Below, piece by piece: positions 17,541-25,746 of a DNA stretch of 64,000 nt. The translations under genes and the position numbers were made by a program. How positions within the stretch are numbered: position 1 is the stretch's first letter; each line of letters starts with the position of its first letter. The notes beneath the pieces are model-generated. The model saw nothing but the letters and a program-made list of their open reading frames with translations, was not told the DNA's origin and ran no database searches. Source of the stretch: Nocardia asteroides (GTDB taxonomy: Bacteria; Actinomycetota; Actinomycetes; Mycobacteriales; Mycobacteriaceae); the NCBI RefSeq assembly GCF_021183625.1, contig NZ_CP089214.1, positions 1,302,001 through 1,366,000 of the forward strand. Reading direction: 5' to 3'.

Positions 17541-17912
17541 TCAGCTCGCGCCCGGGTCGAACTGCATGGCGCCGATGGCATTGCCGTTCGGGTCGGCGAA
17601 GAAGATCAGATGGCCGACGCCTGCGATGGTGAAGCGCTCCAGGACGATGGTGCCGCCCGCCGCCAGGACGGCGCGGGCGGTGGCGTCCACGTCGTCCACC
17701 GCGAAGGTGCACTCCACCCCGCCGGGCTGCCCCTCGATCAGCGAACGGCGCTGCTGTAGCGCGCCGTCGATACCGCCGGCTCCCGTGCGGATCTTGTAGA
17801 AGCCGGGCGGGCCCCAGGCGTCGAACTGCCAGCCGAGCACCTTCTCGTAGAAGGTCTTGGTGGCGGGGATGTCGTCCGCGTTGAGCGCGAAATGCGCGAG
17901 GTTCGCTGTCAT
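17541..17912 (-). CDS. VOC-family (glyoxalase/bleomycin-resistance-like) protein
   Basis: A 123-residue vicinal-oxygen-chelate protein: two beta-alpha-beta-beta-beta units, [24 protein letters not shown] at the start and [20 protein letters not shown] end (here [19 protein letters not shown]). Metal-ligand His and Glu (ECTF) are in plausible places. The family covers glyoxalases, dioxygenases and antibiotic-binding proteins; the substrate is unknown. ATG at 17912 is 54 bp from the divergent AraC-type gene, so that regulator may control it. Confidence 0.85.
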   Translation of the reverse strand: MTANLAHFALNADDIPATKTFYEKVLGWQFDAWGPPGFYKIRTGAGGIDGALQQRRSLIEGQPGGVECTFAVDDVDATARAVLAAGGTIVLERFTIAGVGHLIFFADPNGNAIGAMQFDPGAS

Positions 17913-17966
17913 GCGCCGATCGTCGCATCGCCCACCGGCGTCGGACCACGTAATCTTTGCCAGGAA

Positions 17967-18716
17967 ATGTCGGAGAAACGACACGCGGACGAACCGCTGC
18001 TGCGCGGGTACGCCGTCACCCACCCCGCCGGCCGCACCGCCCTGCCGGTGCACCCCGGCTGGGATCGGCTGGTCTATACCGCCGCGGGCACGCTCTCGGT
18101 GCGGGCGGGCGCGCGGCTGTGGACCGTGCCGCCGCACCGCGCGCTCTGGCTGCCGGACGGGGTCGCCGCCGGCATGCACAATCGCTACCCGGCGGCCGTG
18201 CGCGTGCTCTACTTCGCCGTCCGGCTCGGCGCCGCCCGGACCGAGCCGGGCGTCCTCGCGCTCACCGGGTTTCCGCGCGAGCTGCTGCTGCACGTGGTCC
18301 GGGTCTGCCCGCTCGACGATGCCGACCGGGGCCGCGCCGCCCTGCTCACCGTGCTGCTCGACCAGTTGCGCGCACTGCCCGCCGCCGACCTCGACCTGGC
18401 CGTGCCGCACGACCCGGACACCGGCCGCGCCGCCGACCTGCTGCGCGCCGAGCCGGGGATCGCCGTCGGCGCCGTCGCCAGGACGGTCGGGCTCAGCGTC
18501 CGGACGCTGGAGCGCCGCTTCCGCGCCGAGACCGGCATGACGCTCGGCGCCTGGCGGCGCCGTGCGCGCATCCTGGACACCCTGGAGCCGCTGGCCGCCG
18601 GGGTGTCGGTGACCAGGGCCGGGGCGGACGCCGGGTACTCGACGCCCTCCGCCTTCGTCGCGGCCTTCACCCGCGAACTGGGCGCACCGCCCAGAGGTTT
18701 CCTGCGGAGCGGTTGA
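17967..18716 (+). CDS. AraC-family transcriptional regulator
   Basis: A 249-residue regulator. The N-terminal half is a cupin-like sensing domain (HPAGRTALPVHPGWDRLVYTAAGTLSV ... WLPDGVAAGMHNRYPAAVRVLYF). The C-terminal 90 residues carry two helix-turn-helix units: GAVARTVGLSVRTLERRFRAETG and RAGADAGYSTPSAFVAAFTRELG, the second close to the AraC signature. Start at ATG 17967 (MSEKRHADEP) because TAATCT and AGGA lie just upstream; a longer reading from 17892 would overlap the VOC gene. Probably controls itself and the divergent VOC gene. Confidence 0.87.
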   Translation: MSEKRHADEPLLRGYAVTHPAGRTALPVHPGWDRLVYTAAGTLSVRAGARLWTVPPHRALWLPDGVAAGMHNRYPAAVRVLYFAVRLGAARTEPGVLALTGFPRELLLHVVRVCPLDDADRGRAALLTVLLDQLRALPAADLDLAVPHDPDTGRAADLLRAEPGIAVGAVARTVGLSVRTLERRFRAETGMTLGAWRRRARILDTLEPLAAGVSVTRAGADAGYSTPSAFVAAFTRELGAPPRGFLRSG

Positions 18717-18805
18717 TCGAAGAAGACTGCACCGAGTGCGGGGTATTCCGCGGGGTACCCCGCCCCGGAGCGACATCCTCGGGATTCCCCGGCCAGAACA
18801 AGTCA

Positions 18806-18821
18806 GCGTACGCATGTACAC
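18806..18821. promoter_or_regulatory. Distal operator copy upstream of the desaturase operon
   Basis: GCGTACG-CA-TGTACAC matches the proximal site at 18915-18930 with one change in each 7-bp arm. It begins 143 bp before the reductase ATG. Two copies spaced 109 bp suggest cooperative or looping repression. Confidence 0.5.
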
Positions 18822-18914
18822 TGAAAGATGAATATTGGGGCGGCGCATGCGTTCCCGCCCACGGTGGTATACATCAGCCGACTGGACGATTTCCGCACCG
18901 CCCGAACAGCTCGG

Positions 18915-18930
18915 GTGTACGGTCGTACAC
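18915..18930. promoter_or_regulatory. Proximal operator of the desaturase operon
   Basis: A perfect inverted repeat GTGTACG-GT-CGTACAC, ending 18 bp before the ATG of the reductase gene. Size and symmetry fit a TetR-family repressor site, and position would block the promoter or early elongation. The regulator is not identified; none is encoded directly beside it except an AraC-type gene. Confidence 0.62.
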
Positions 18931-18948
18931 AGAAGTGAGGGACTACCG

Positions 18949-20061
18949 ATGGACCTGCTGAAGTGGAGTAAACGGCCGGCCGCGGACGTCGACGCGACGA
19001 GACCGCCGGTCAATATCGTGCGCGGGCTGGTGGCGCGGGCCACCACGCCGCTGCTCCCCGACGACTACCTGCGCCTGATCAACCCGCTCTGGACCGCGCG
19101 CGAACTGCGCGGCAAGGTGGTCGATGTCGTGCGGGAGACCGCCGACTCGGCCACCGTCGTGATCCGGCCGGGCTGGGGTTTCCCGGCGACCTATCGGCCG
19201 GGGCAGTACGTCGGCATCGGGTTGCAGATCGGGGGCCGCCTGCACTGGCGCTCCTACTCGCTCACCTCGATCGGCGACACCGGGGACAGGACGCTGTCGA
19301 TCACGGTCAAGGCGAATCCCGACGGGTTCCTCTCGACCCACCTGGTCGACGGCGTCGAACCCGGCACGATCATCCGGCTGGCCGCGCCGAAGGGCGACTT
19401 CCACCTGCCCGAACCGGTGCCGGGGAAGATCCTGTTCGTGACCGCGGGCAGCGGGATCACCCCGGTGATGGCGATGCTCCGGTCGCTCACGGCCCACGGC
19501 CAGGCACCCGACATCCGGCACATCCACTCCGCGCCGACCCGCGACGACGTCATCTTCCTGGACGAGATGCAGTCCCGCGCGGACGAGACCGACGGCTACG
19601 ACCTGACCCTGCAGCTCACCCGCGAGATGGGCAATTTCGACGCCGCGCGGCTCGAGGAGTGGGTGCCGGACTGGCGGGAGCGGGACTGCTGGGCGTGCGG
19701 GCCGCCCGCGCTGCTCGACGCCATGGAGGCGGAGTACGAGGCGGGCGGGCTGCGCAACCGCCTGCACACCGAGCGGTTCACGATCGCCCGGACCGACCAC
19801 GGGGGCGAGGGCGGGACTGTGCACTTCGCCGTCTCCGGCAAGAAGGCCGAGATCGACGGCGCGACAACGCTGCTCGAGGCCGGGGAGAACCTGGGCGTCG
19901 CCCTTCCGTTCGGCTGCCGGATGGGCATCTGCCAGACCTGCGTCGTCCCGCTGGCGGGGGGATATGCCCGCGACCTCCGCTCCGGCGAGGAGCGGCGCGA
20001 AGGGGAACGAATTCAGACCTGCATCAGCACCGTGTCCGGAGAATGCACGCTCGACCTGTAG
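18949..20061 (+). CDS. Ferredoxin reductase feeding the fatty-acid desaturase (Rv3230c-like)
   Basis: A 370-residue electron-transfer protein with three domains: FAD domain (YRPGQYVGIGLQIGG, HWRSYSLTS), NAD(P)H domain (ILFVTAGSGITPVMAMLR, CWACGPPALLDAME) and a C-terminal plant-type 2Fe-2S ferredoxin with cysteines in PFGCRMGICQTCVVPL and IQTCIS. In mycobacteria the homologue Rv3230c passes electrons from NADPH to the membrane desaturase DesA3, the gene that follows here after 8 bp. ATG 18949 has a GTGAGGG site. The 232-bp leader carries two copies of a TetR-type operator. Confidence 0.93.
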   Translation: MDLLKWSKRPAADVDATRPPVNIVRGLVARATTPLLPDDYLRLINPLWTARELRGKVVDVVRETADSATVVIRPGWGFPATYRPGQYVGIGLQIGGRLHWRSYSLTSIGDTGDRTLSITVKANPDGFLSTHLVDGVEPGTIIRLAAPKGDFHLPEPVPGKILFVTAGSGITPVMAMLRSLTAHGQAPDIRHIHSAPTRDDVIFLDEMQSRADETDGYDLTLQLTREMGNFDAARLEEWVPDWRERDCWACGPPALLDAMEAEYEAGGLRNRLHTERFTIARTDHGGEGGTVHFAVSGKKAEIDGATTLLEAGENLGVALPFGCRMGICQTCVVPLAGGYARDLRSGEERREGERIQTCISTVSGECTLDL

Positions 20062-20069
20062 GAGGTTCG

Positions 20070-21311
20070 GTGGCCATCACCGATATCGACGTCTACGCGC
20101 ACCTGACCGCCGAGGACATCGAGGCGCTCGGCGCCGAACTCGACGCCATCCGCCGCGATATCGAGGAGTCCCGCGGCGAGCGCGACTCCCGGTACATCCA
20201 CCGCACGATCGCGTTCCAGCGGGCGCTGGCCGCCGGTGGGCGCGCGACGCTCATGTTCAGCAATCGCAGGGCCGCGTGGCTGGCGGGCACCGCCATGCTC
20301 TCGGCCGCGAAGATCATCGAGAACATGGAGCTCGGGCACAACGTCATGCACGGGCAGTGGGACTGGATGAACGATCCGGAGATCCACTCCTCGTCCTGGG
20401 AGTGGGACACCACCTGCCCCAGCGTGCAGTGGAAGCATTCGCACAATTTCGTGCACCACAAGTACACCAATATCGTCGGAATGGACGACGATGTGGGCTA
20501 CGGGATCCTGCGCATCACCCGCGACCAGCGGTGGCTGTGGTGGAACGTCGGCAATCCTGTCTACAACTTCCTGCTGGCGACCTTCTTCGAGTGGGGTGTC
20601 GCGCTGCACCACCTCGAGGTCGAGAAGATCCGGAAGAAGGAGAAGAGCTGGGGGCAGGTCTTCCGTGACCTGCGCGTCATCGGCACCAAGGTCGGCAAGC
20701 AGGCCGCCAAGGACTACCTGATCTTCCCCGCGCTGGCCGGGAAGAACTGGAAGACGACGCTCACCGCCGATGCCACCGCCAATATCGTCCGGAACTACTG
20801 GGCGTACATGGTGATCTTCTGCGGCCATTTCCCGGACGGTGCCGAGAAGTTCACGAAGCAGGAATTCGCCGATGAGGACCAGCCGCGCTGGTACCTGCGC
20901 CAGATGCTCGGCTCCGCCAACTTCCACGCGGGTCCGCTCATGCGTTTCATGAGTGGCAACCTCAGCCATCAGATCGAGCACCACCTCTTCCCCGATCTCC
21001 CCAGCAATCGGTACGAGGAGATCGCGGTGCGGGTGCGCGCCCTCTGCGACAAGTACGACCTCCCCTATACGACCGGGTCGATCGGCCACCAGTACCTGCA
21101 GACCTTCCGCACCATCGCCAAACTCTCGGTGCCGAACGGCCTGCTGGCCGCCACCGCCGACGACGCGCCGGAGACGGCCTCCGAACTCCGCTTCGCCATC
21201 CGGGAGGGGCTGTCGGACCACTTCGGGGTCGACCCCGACACCGGCCGGCGCCGGGGCCTGCGCACCGCGTTGCGCGAGCTGAACCAGGCCCCGGTCCGGT
21301 CGGGAGGGTGA
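20070..21311 (+). CDS. desA3: Membrane acyl-CoA/fatty-acid desaturase, DesA3-like
   Basis: A 413-residue integral membrane di-iron desaturase. The three histidine boxes are clear: HNVMHGQWDW, HSHNFVHHKYTN and HQIEHHLFP; hydrophobic spans lie between them (WLAGTAMLSAAKII; NYWAYMVIFCGHFP). DesA3 of M. tuberculosis makes oleate by delta-9 desaturation of stearoyl-CoA. GTG start at 20070 with GGAGG eight bases before; the upstream reductase stops at 20061, so they form one operon. The stop abuts the stop of the convergent mftD with no gap. Confidence 0.93.
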   Translation: MAITDIDVYAHLTAEDIEALGAELDAIRRDIEESRGERDSRYIHRTIAFQRALAAGGRATLMFSNRRAAWLAGTAMLSAAKIIENMELGHNVMHGQWDWMNDPEIHSSSWEWDTTCPSVQWKHSHNFVHHKYTNIVGMDDDVGYGILRITRDQRWLWWNVGNPVYNFLLATFFEWGVALHHLEVEKIRKKEKSWGQVFRDLRVIGTKVGKQAAKDYLIFPALAGKNWKTTLTADATANIVRNYWAYMVIFCGHFPDGAEKFTKQEFADEDQPRWYLRQMLGSANFHAGPLMRFMSGNLSHQIEHHLFPDLPSNRYEEIAVRVRALCDKYDLPYTTGSIGHQYLQTFRTIAKLSVPNGLLAATADDAPETASELRFAIREGLSDHFGVDPDTGRRRGLRTALRELNQAPVRSGG

Positions 21312-22523
21312 TCAGGCCGAGGTAGCGGCGTCCAGGGTGCGGGTGGGGGCGACCGGTGCGCCGAGGTCGCGGACGAAGCCCTGGGGGACGACGATGTCGT
21401 CCCGGTCGAGGTCGTGGATGCTGGTCTTGCGCAGCCCGAGCAGGGCGGAGTCGATGCCGCCCTTCAGGATGTCCAGCACGTTCTCGACCCCGGCCTGGCC
21501 GTTCGCGGCCAGGCCCCACAGGTAGGCGCGGCCGATCAGCACCGCGCGGGCACCGAGCGCGACGGCTTTGACCACGTCACTGCCGCGGCGGATGCCGCCG
21601 TCGAGCAGCACCTCGACGTCGTGCCCGACCGCGTCCGCGATGGCGGGCAGGGCGCGGATGGCGGCGGGGGTGCCGTCCAGGTTGTTGCCGCCGTGGTTGG
21701 AGACGGAGATGCCCGCGACCCCGGCATCGACCGCGCGCTGTGCGTCGTCGACCCGGATGACGCCCTTGAGCAGCACCGGCCCGTCCCAGCTCTCGACCAC
21801 CCAGCGCACGTCCGACCAGTCCGGCGGCGGGGTGCCCATCCACTCGCCGTAGGCGGCGAAGAAGCCGGGGGCCTTGGCGTCGCCGGTGACCAGGTTCGGC
21901 ACGGTGAGATCGGGCAGGGTGCGCGACTTCAGGTAGGTGGTGAGCCAGCGCGGCTTGACAATGGTGGCGGGGGCGAACTTGAGCATGGTGCGGAAGTCGA
22001 GACCCTGCGGGATCTCCGGGCTTCCCCAGTCGCGGCCGTGCGAGAAGGACCAGTCCAGGGTGAGGATCAACCCGACCGCACCGGCCGCCTTCGCCCGCGC
22101 CATCCGCAGCAGGATGTCGTCCTTGGACCCGCTCCAGTACAGCTGGAAGAAGGTCGCGGGGTTGGCCGCGATCACCTCTTCGACAGGCTTGCTCGCGAAC
22201 GAGCTGAGCCCCATCGCGACCCCCCGGGCGGCGGCGGCGCGGGCGACCGCGACCTCGCCGTCGGGGTGCACGGCCTGGACGCCGGTGGGCGAGATCAGCA
22301 CGGGCATGGAGACGCTCTGCCCGAGCACCGTCGTGGCCTGCGAGCGCTCGCCGATCGGCCCGGCGACGTGCGGGGCGAAGCCGAGTTCGGTGAACGCCTT
22401 CTGGTTGTCCTCGATGGTCTGCCCCCGCTCGGAGCCGGCGATCAGCGCGCCGTACACCGGCTTGGGCAACCGCTTCTTCGCTCGCCGCTGGGCCTCGGCC
22501 ACGGTCTCGAACCAGGGATTCAT
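21312..22523 (-). CDS. mftD: Mycofactocin-associated FMN oxidoreductase MftD
   Basis: A 403-residue member of the alpha-hydroxy-acid oxidase family. It closely follows mycobacterial MftD (LldD1): NPWFETVAEAQRRAKKRLPK, GFAPHVAGPIGERSQATTVLGQ, ISPTGVQAVHPDGE and the FMN-binding SVSNHGGNNLDGTPAA ... LLDGGIRRGSDVVKA. MftD converts the decarboxylated, MftE-released C-terminal dipeptide cyclised as AHDP to the redox-active pre-mycofactocin. ATG 22523 overlaps the mftE stop by 4 bp (ATGA). Unlike the usual locus, mftA, mftB, mftC and mftF do not flank it. Confidence 0.88.
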   Translation of the reverse strand: MNPWFETVAEAQRRAKKRLPKPVYGALIAGSERGQTIEDNQKAFTELGFAPHVAGPIGERSQATTVLGQSVSMPVLISPTGVQAVHPDGEVAVARAAAARGVAMGLSSFASKPVEEVIAANPATFFQLYWSGSKDDILLRMARAKAAGAVGLILTLDWSFSHGRDWGSPEIPQGLDFRTMLKFAPATIVKPRWLTTYLKSRTLPDLTVPNLVTGDAKAPGFFAAYGEWMGTPPPDWSDVRWVVESWDGPVLLKGVIRVDDAQRAVDAGVAGISVSNHGGNNLDGTPAAIRALPAIADAVGHDVEVLLDGGIRRGSDVVKAVALGARAVLIGRAYLWGLAANGQAGVENVLDILKGGIDSALLGLRKTSIHDLDRDDIVVPQGFVRDLGAPVAPTRTLDAATSA

Positions 22524-23254
22524 CGTCGGATCCTTTCCGGGGAGGACACCGGCCACCACTGGCCGGTGCGCTCGATCAGGTCTGTGCCGAGGCGGTCGAG
22601 GAGGACCGTTCCCTCGTCGGCGGTGGCGCCGGTCGGGTCGCCGAGTACGCCGTTGGCGCTGACGGCGGCGACGCCGCCCGCCCGCAGCGCGGGGAGCAGG
22701 TCGCGCAGTGGCCCGGTCGCCCCCGGCTCGGCGCGGTCGAGCCGCACCCGCGCGGGGTCGAGCGCGAGCTGCAGCGCCGTCTCGCTGCGCCCGGCGTGTG
22801 CGTCGCCGGGGTACTGCGGCAGGAAGAACCGCACGTCGCGGCCCTCGCCGCGCAACAGCGCAGCGGCCCGCCGCAGCGGCTCGGCATTGCCGCCGTGCCC
22901 GCTGACCAGCAGCACCCGGTCGAGGAAGTCGGTGGCCGAGCGGCACAGCTCGACCAGCACCTGCTCCAGGGCGGCCTGCCCGATGGAGAGCGTGCCGGGG
23001 AACCCGGCGTGCTCCCCACTGGACCCGTACGGCAGCGCGGGCGCCACCAGTACATCCGGCCGGGCACTCGCCAGCCGCGTACAGAGAGAAACAGCGAGGT
23101 CGGTGTCGGTCGAGAGCGGCAGGTGCGGCCCGTGCTGCTCGGTCGCCCCCAGTGGAACCACGAGGATCGCCGAGCGGCCGGATGCAGCCACGTCAGGCCA
23201 GGTGAGCGCGGCCACTTCGGCGCCCGCGCGACCCTGCGATGTGAGTTCGGCCAC
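22520..23254 (-). CDS. mftE: Mycofactocin peptidase MftE (creatininase family)
   Basis: A 244-residue creatininase-fold metallopeptidase. Metal-binding motifs are visible: VVPLGATEQHGPHLPLSTD (Glu, His, Asp), GSSGEHAGFPGTLSIG and LLVSGHGGNAEPL, with PGDAHAGRSET later. MftE releases the C-terminal Val-Tyr-derived piece of the MftA peptide. Start at GTG 23254 (VAELTSQG) with TAATGT seven bases before it, a candidate leaderless start. It is translationally coupled to mftD and diverges from mftR over 54 bp. Confidence 0.88.
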   Translation of the reverse strand: MAELTSQGRAGAEVAALTWPDVAASGRSAILVVPLGATEQHGPHLPLSTDTDLAVSLCTRLASARPDVLVAPALPYGSSGEHAGFPGTLSIGQAALEQVLVELCRSATDFLDRVLLVSGHGGNAEPLRRAAALLRGEGRDVRFFLPQYPGDAHAGRSETALQLALDPARVRLDRAEPGATGPLRDLLPALRAGGVAAVSANGVLGDPTGATADEGTVLLDRLGTDLIERTGQWWPVSSPERIRR

Positions 23255-23308
23255 GACGAGAACATTAACGTCACCGACTGACAAAATCAAGCCTGCGATA
23301 ATCGCCCG
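23255..23308. promoter_or_regulatory. Divergent mftE/mftR promoter region
   Basis: Back-to-back -10 hexamers: TAATGT (reverse, 23262-23267) for mftE and GATAAT (forward, 23297-23302) for mftR. Between them GTCA-CCGAC-TGAC is a weak inverted repeat that might bind MftR. Confidence 0.5.
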
Positions 23309-23962
23309 GTGACCGAGCAGGCGAACACCCGCAGCCGCGGCAGGCCGCGCGGCACCAGCCGCCGCCAGCTCGAGCTCATCGCGCTCGAGCTGTTCACCGA
23401 GCGCGGCTTCGAGGACACCACGGTGGACCAGATCGCGGCAGCCGCCGGGATCAGCGAGCGCACCTTCTTCCGCTACTTCCCGAGCAAGGGCGAGCTGCTC
23501 TGGTACCAGTTCGACGACGAGGTGGCGACGCTGCGCGGCCTCTTCGCGACCGTCGCCGACGACGTCCCGATGATGACGGCGGTGCGCCGGGTGGTGGTCG
23601 CGGCCAATGCCTATCGCGCCGAGGACGTCCCGGAGCTGCGCACCAGGATGCATCTGCTGGCAACGGTTCCGGGGCTGGCGGCCACCGCGGGCGCGCACTA
23701 CGACGCCTGGGAGCGGGCGGTCAGCGAATTCGCGGCACGCAGGCTGGGCGGTGCCCCCGACGAGCTCGTCCCGCTGGCGATCGGGCGGGCGACCCTGGCG
23801 ACCGCGCGCGCTGCCTTCGACGCCTGGCTCGGCCGCGCCGACGACGACCTCACGGTCTACCTGGATCGGGCGCTGGCGGCGCTCGCCGCCGGCTTCGCGG
23901 TGCCCGCCTCGGCTGCCGCCGAGCTACCCGCAGGTTTGGGGGGCGGTCCCGCCGGGGTATGA
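23309..23962 (+). CDS. mftR: TetR-family regulator MftR
   Basis: A 217-residue TetR protein: helix-turn-helix LELIALELFTERGFEDTTVDQIAAAAGISERTFFRYFPSKGELL, then a helical ligand-binding domain. Sequence and position fit MftR, which in mycobacteria represses the mft cluster and responds to acyl-CoA. It diverges from mftE with a 54-bp gap holding both promoters; GATAAT ends six bases before the GTG start, so the mRNA may be leaderless. In the usual arrangement mftA follows on the opposite strand; here it is absent. Confidence 0.82.
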   Translation: MTEQANTRSRGRPRGTSRRQLELIALELFTERGFEDTTVDQIAAAAGISERTFFRYFPSKGELLWYQFDDEVATLRGLFATVADDVPMMTAVRRVVVAANAYRAEDVPELRTRMHLLATVPGLAATAGAHYDAWERAVSEFAARRLGGAPDELVPLAIGRATLATARAAFDAWLGRADDDLTVYLDRALAALAAGFAVPASAAAELPAGLGGGPAGV

Positions 23963-24034
23963 GTAGGCTCGGTGCCGACCTGTCCGACCGGCAGAACTAC
24001 CCCGTCCAACCGATGAGAAGGGGCCTGGAATTCC

Positions 24035-24940
24035 ATGTCCGAGGTGTCCATGAGCCTTTCGGCGGATCCGCTCGTAGCGGGGCCGGTCGACAACCTGCTG
24101 CCCCAGCTCGTGGAGCACCTGCGGCAGAATCGCACCGCGCTGCGCGAGGAGTGGGCGCGCCGCATCACCGACGCGCAGCTGCTGACCGCGATGACCCCGG
24201 AGGAGATCTTCTCCGAAATCACCTCGGTCTACGACAATTACGTGGCCGTGCTGGAGACCGGCAGCGTCGAGGCGCTGCAGGCCTACGCCCGCGACCTGTC
24301 CGAGCGCATCATCCCGCGCGGCGTCGAGACCGACGAGGTGCTCGGCATCGTGCTGCTGCTGCGAGATGTGCTGGCCCGCTCGCTGTTCGAGAAGTACCAG
24401 TCGGACTTCAACCTGCTCAACCACGTGCTCGACGCCTACGAGCCGGCCGCGAACCGGATCGCGAGCACGGTCGCCATCTCCTTCGTGCAGGAGCGCGAGC
24501 GCGTCATCCGGCAGCAGCAGGAGGCGATCCGCGAGCTCTCCACCCCGGTGCTGCAGGTGCGCGAGCAGCTGCTCATCCTGCCGATCATCGGCGTGCTGGA
24601 CAGCCAGCGCGCGCGCCAGCTCACCGAGCAGCTGCTGCGCGCGATCCGGGCCAATCGCGCCAAGGTGGTGGTCATCGACATCACCGGTGTGCCGAACATC
24701 GACTCGACGGTCGCCAACCACCTGGTGCAGACGGTCGACGCCTCCGGGCTGATGGGCGCGAACGTGATCATCACCGGGCTCTCGTCCGATATCGCGCTCA
24801 CCCTGGTCACCATCGGTCTCGACCTGTCCAAGATGAACGCGGTCGGCGACCTGCAGGGCGGCATCGAGGAGGCGGAGCGGCTGCTCGGCTACGAGGTCAC
24901 CCGGGTCACGGACCGGCTCATCGAGCGCGACGGCCGCTGA
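24035..24940 (+). CDS. rsbR: RsbR-like stressosome protein with C-terminal STAS domain
   Basis: A 301-residue protein. The N-terminal half is a helical, globin-like sensing region (HLRQNRTALREEWARRITDAQ ... LNHVLDAYEPAANRI), then a linker helix (QERERVIRQQQEAIRELS) and a STAS domain (LLILPIIGVLDSQRARQL ... VVVIDITGVPNIDSTVANHLVQT ... IITGLSSDIA). RsbR proteins form the stressosome shell with RsbS and are phosphorylated on STAS Ser/Thr residues by RsbT. Two start codons lie close together (24035 and 24050). First gene of a five-gene operon; it starts 72 bp after mftR and may have its own promoter. Confidence 0.9.
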   Translation: MSEVSMSLSADPLVAGPVDNLLPQLVEHLRQNRTALREEWARRITDAQLLTAMTPEEIFSEITSVYDNYVAVLETGSVEALQAYARDLSERIIPRGVETDEVLGIVLLLRDVLARSLFEKYQSDFNLLNHVLDAYEPAANRIASTVAISFVQERERVIRQQQEAIRELSTPVLQVREQLLILPIIGVLDSQRARQLTEQLLRAIRANRAKVVVIDITGVPNIDSTVANHLVQTVDASGLMGANVIITGLSSDIALTLVTIGLDLSKMNAVGDLQGGIEEAERLLGYEVTRVTDRLIERDGR

Positions 24941-24956
24941 ACGGGCTGGCGAGCAG

Positions 24957-25343
24957 ATGCCGGTTCCGATTCTCAAGCAGGGCACCTATCTGATCGCGTC
25001 GGTGCAGTCCGCGCTCACCGACGCCGACACCGAACGGCTGCAGGACGACCTGATGCGGCAGGTCAGCAAATACCGCGCGAACGGCATCATCGTCGACGTC
25101 ACGGCGATCGACATCATGGATTCGTTCGCCGCACGGTCGCTGCGTACCATCGCGCACATGACGCAGCTGCGGGGGGCGGAGACGGTGATCGTCGGGCTGC
25201 AACCCGAGGTCGCGTTCGCCATGGTGCAGCTCGGGCTGACCTTCGAGGACATGCACACCGCGCTCGACCTCGAAGAGGGCCTGGCCTGGCTGAACGCCAA
25301 GACCTCCCGACGCCACCGAGACGGCCGTGACAGTGGCCGCTGA
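24957..25343 (+). CDS. rsbS: RsbS-like STAS-domain antagonist
   Basis: A 128-residue single STAS domain: MPVPILKQGTYLIASVQSALTD, IIVDVTAIDIMDSFAARSLRT (Ser of DS is the expected RsbT phosphorylation site) and ETVIVGLQPEVAFAMV. In stressosomes RsbS with RsbR holds RsbT until phosphorylated. It starts 16 bp after rsbR and its end overlaps rsbT by 17 bp; the C-terminus (TSRRHRDGRDSGR) is basic and probably shaped by that overlap. Confidence 0.92.
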   Translation: MPVPILKQGTYLIASVQSALTDADTERLQDDLMRQVSKYRANGIIVDVTAIDIMDSFAARSLRTIAHMTQLRGAETVIVGLQPEVAFAMVQLGLTFEDMHTALDLEEGLAWLNAKTSRRHRDGRDSGR

Positions 25344-25746
25344 GAGCCACGTGATCCTGGTCAAGGTGTCGGGTGACATCGTGATCGCGCGTCAGGCAGG
25401 CCGCGAGCTCGCGGCCGAGCTCGGCTTCTCGCTCACCGACCGCACGATGATCTCCACCGCCATCTCCGAGATCGCCCGCAACATCACCAGTTACGCGGGC
25501 ACCGGCGAGATCCGGCTGCTCGTCGACGAGCGCGAGGGCAGGCGCGCGCTCATCGTGCAGGCCGAGGACCAGGGGCCAGGCATCCGCGACATCACCAGGG
25601 CGCTGGAGGACGGCTACTCCACCGGCCGCGGCCTCGGGCTCGGGCTGCCCGGCGCGCGCAGGCTCATGGACCGGCTCACGGTCGACTCGGATCCCGGGCA
25701 GGGCACCCTCATCGAGATGTGGAAGTGGGTGCCGGAGAATGTTTGA
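25327..25746 (+). CDS. rsbT: RsbT-like serine/threonine kinase (GHKL ATPase)
   Basis: A 139-residue GHKL kinase. N-box: MISTAISEIARNITSYAG; G1: AEDQGPGIRDI; G2: STGRGLGLGLPGARRLMD. RsbT phosphorylates RsbR and RsbS, leaves the stressosome and activates a PP2C phosphatase of the RsbU type, here the last gene of the operon. GTG start at 25327 lies within rsbS; the end overlaps the next gene by 8 bp, indicating strong coupling. Confidence 0.92.
   Translation: MTVAAESHVILVKVSGDIVIARQAGRELAAELGFSLTDRTMISTAISEIARNITSYAGTGEIRLLVDEREGRRALIVQAEDQGPGIRDITRALEDGYSTGRGLGLGLPGARRLMDRLTVDSDPGQGTLIEMWKWVPENV

Noticed and set aside
16913..17581. Upstream extension of the fumarase frame to 17581
   Set aside because: It runs antisense through the MarR gene; the GTG at 16858 has a ribosome site and gives the family length.
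18751..18764. GCGGGGTACCCCGC palindrome after the AraC gene
   Set aside because: A symmetric 14-mer with no loop, so not a terminator; it may be chance in GC-rich DNA and does not resemble the two desaturase operators.
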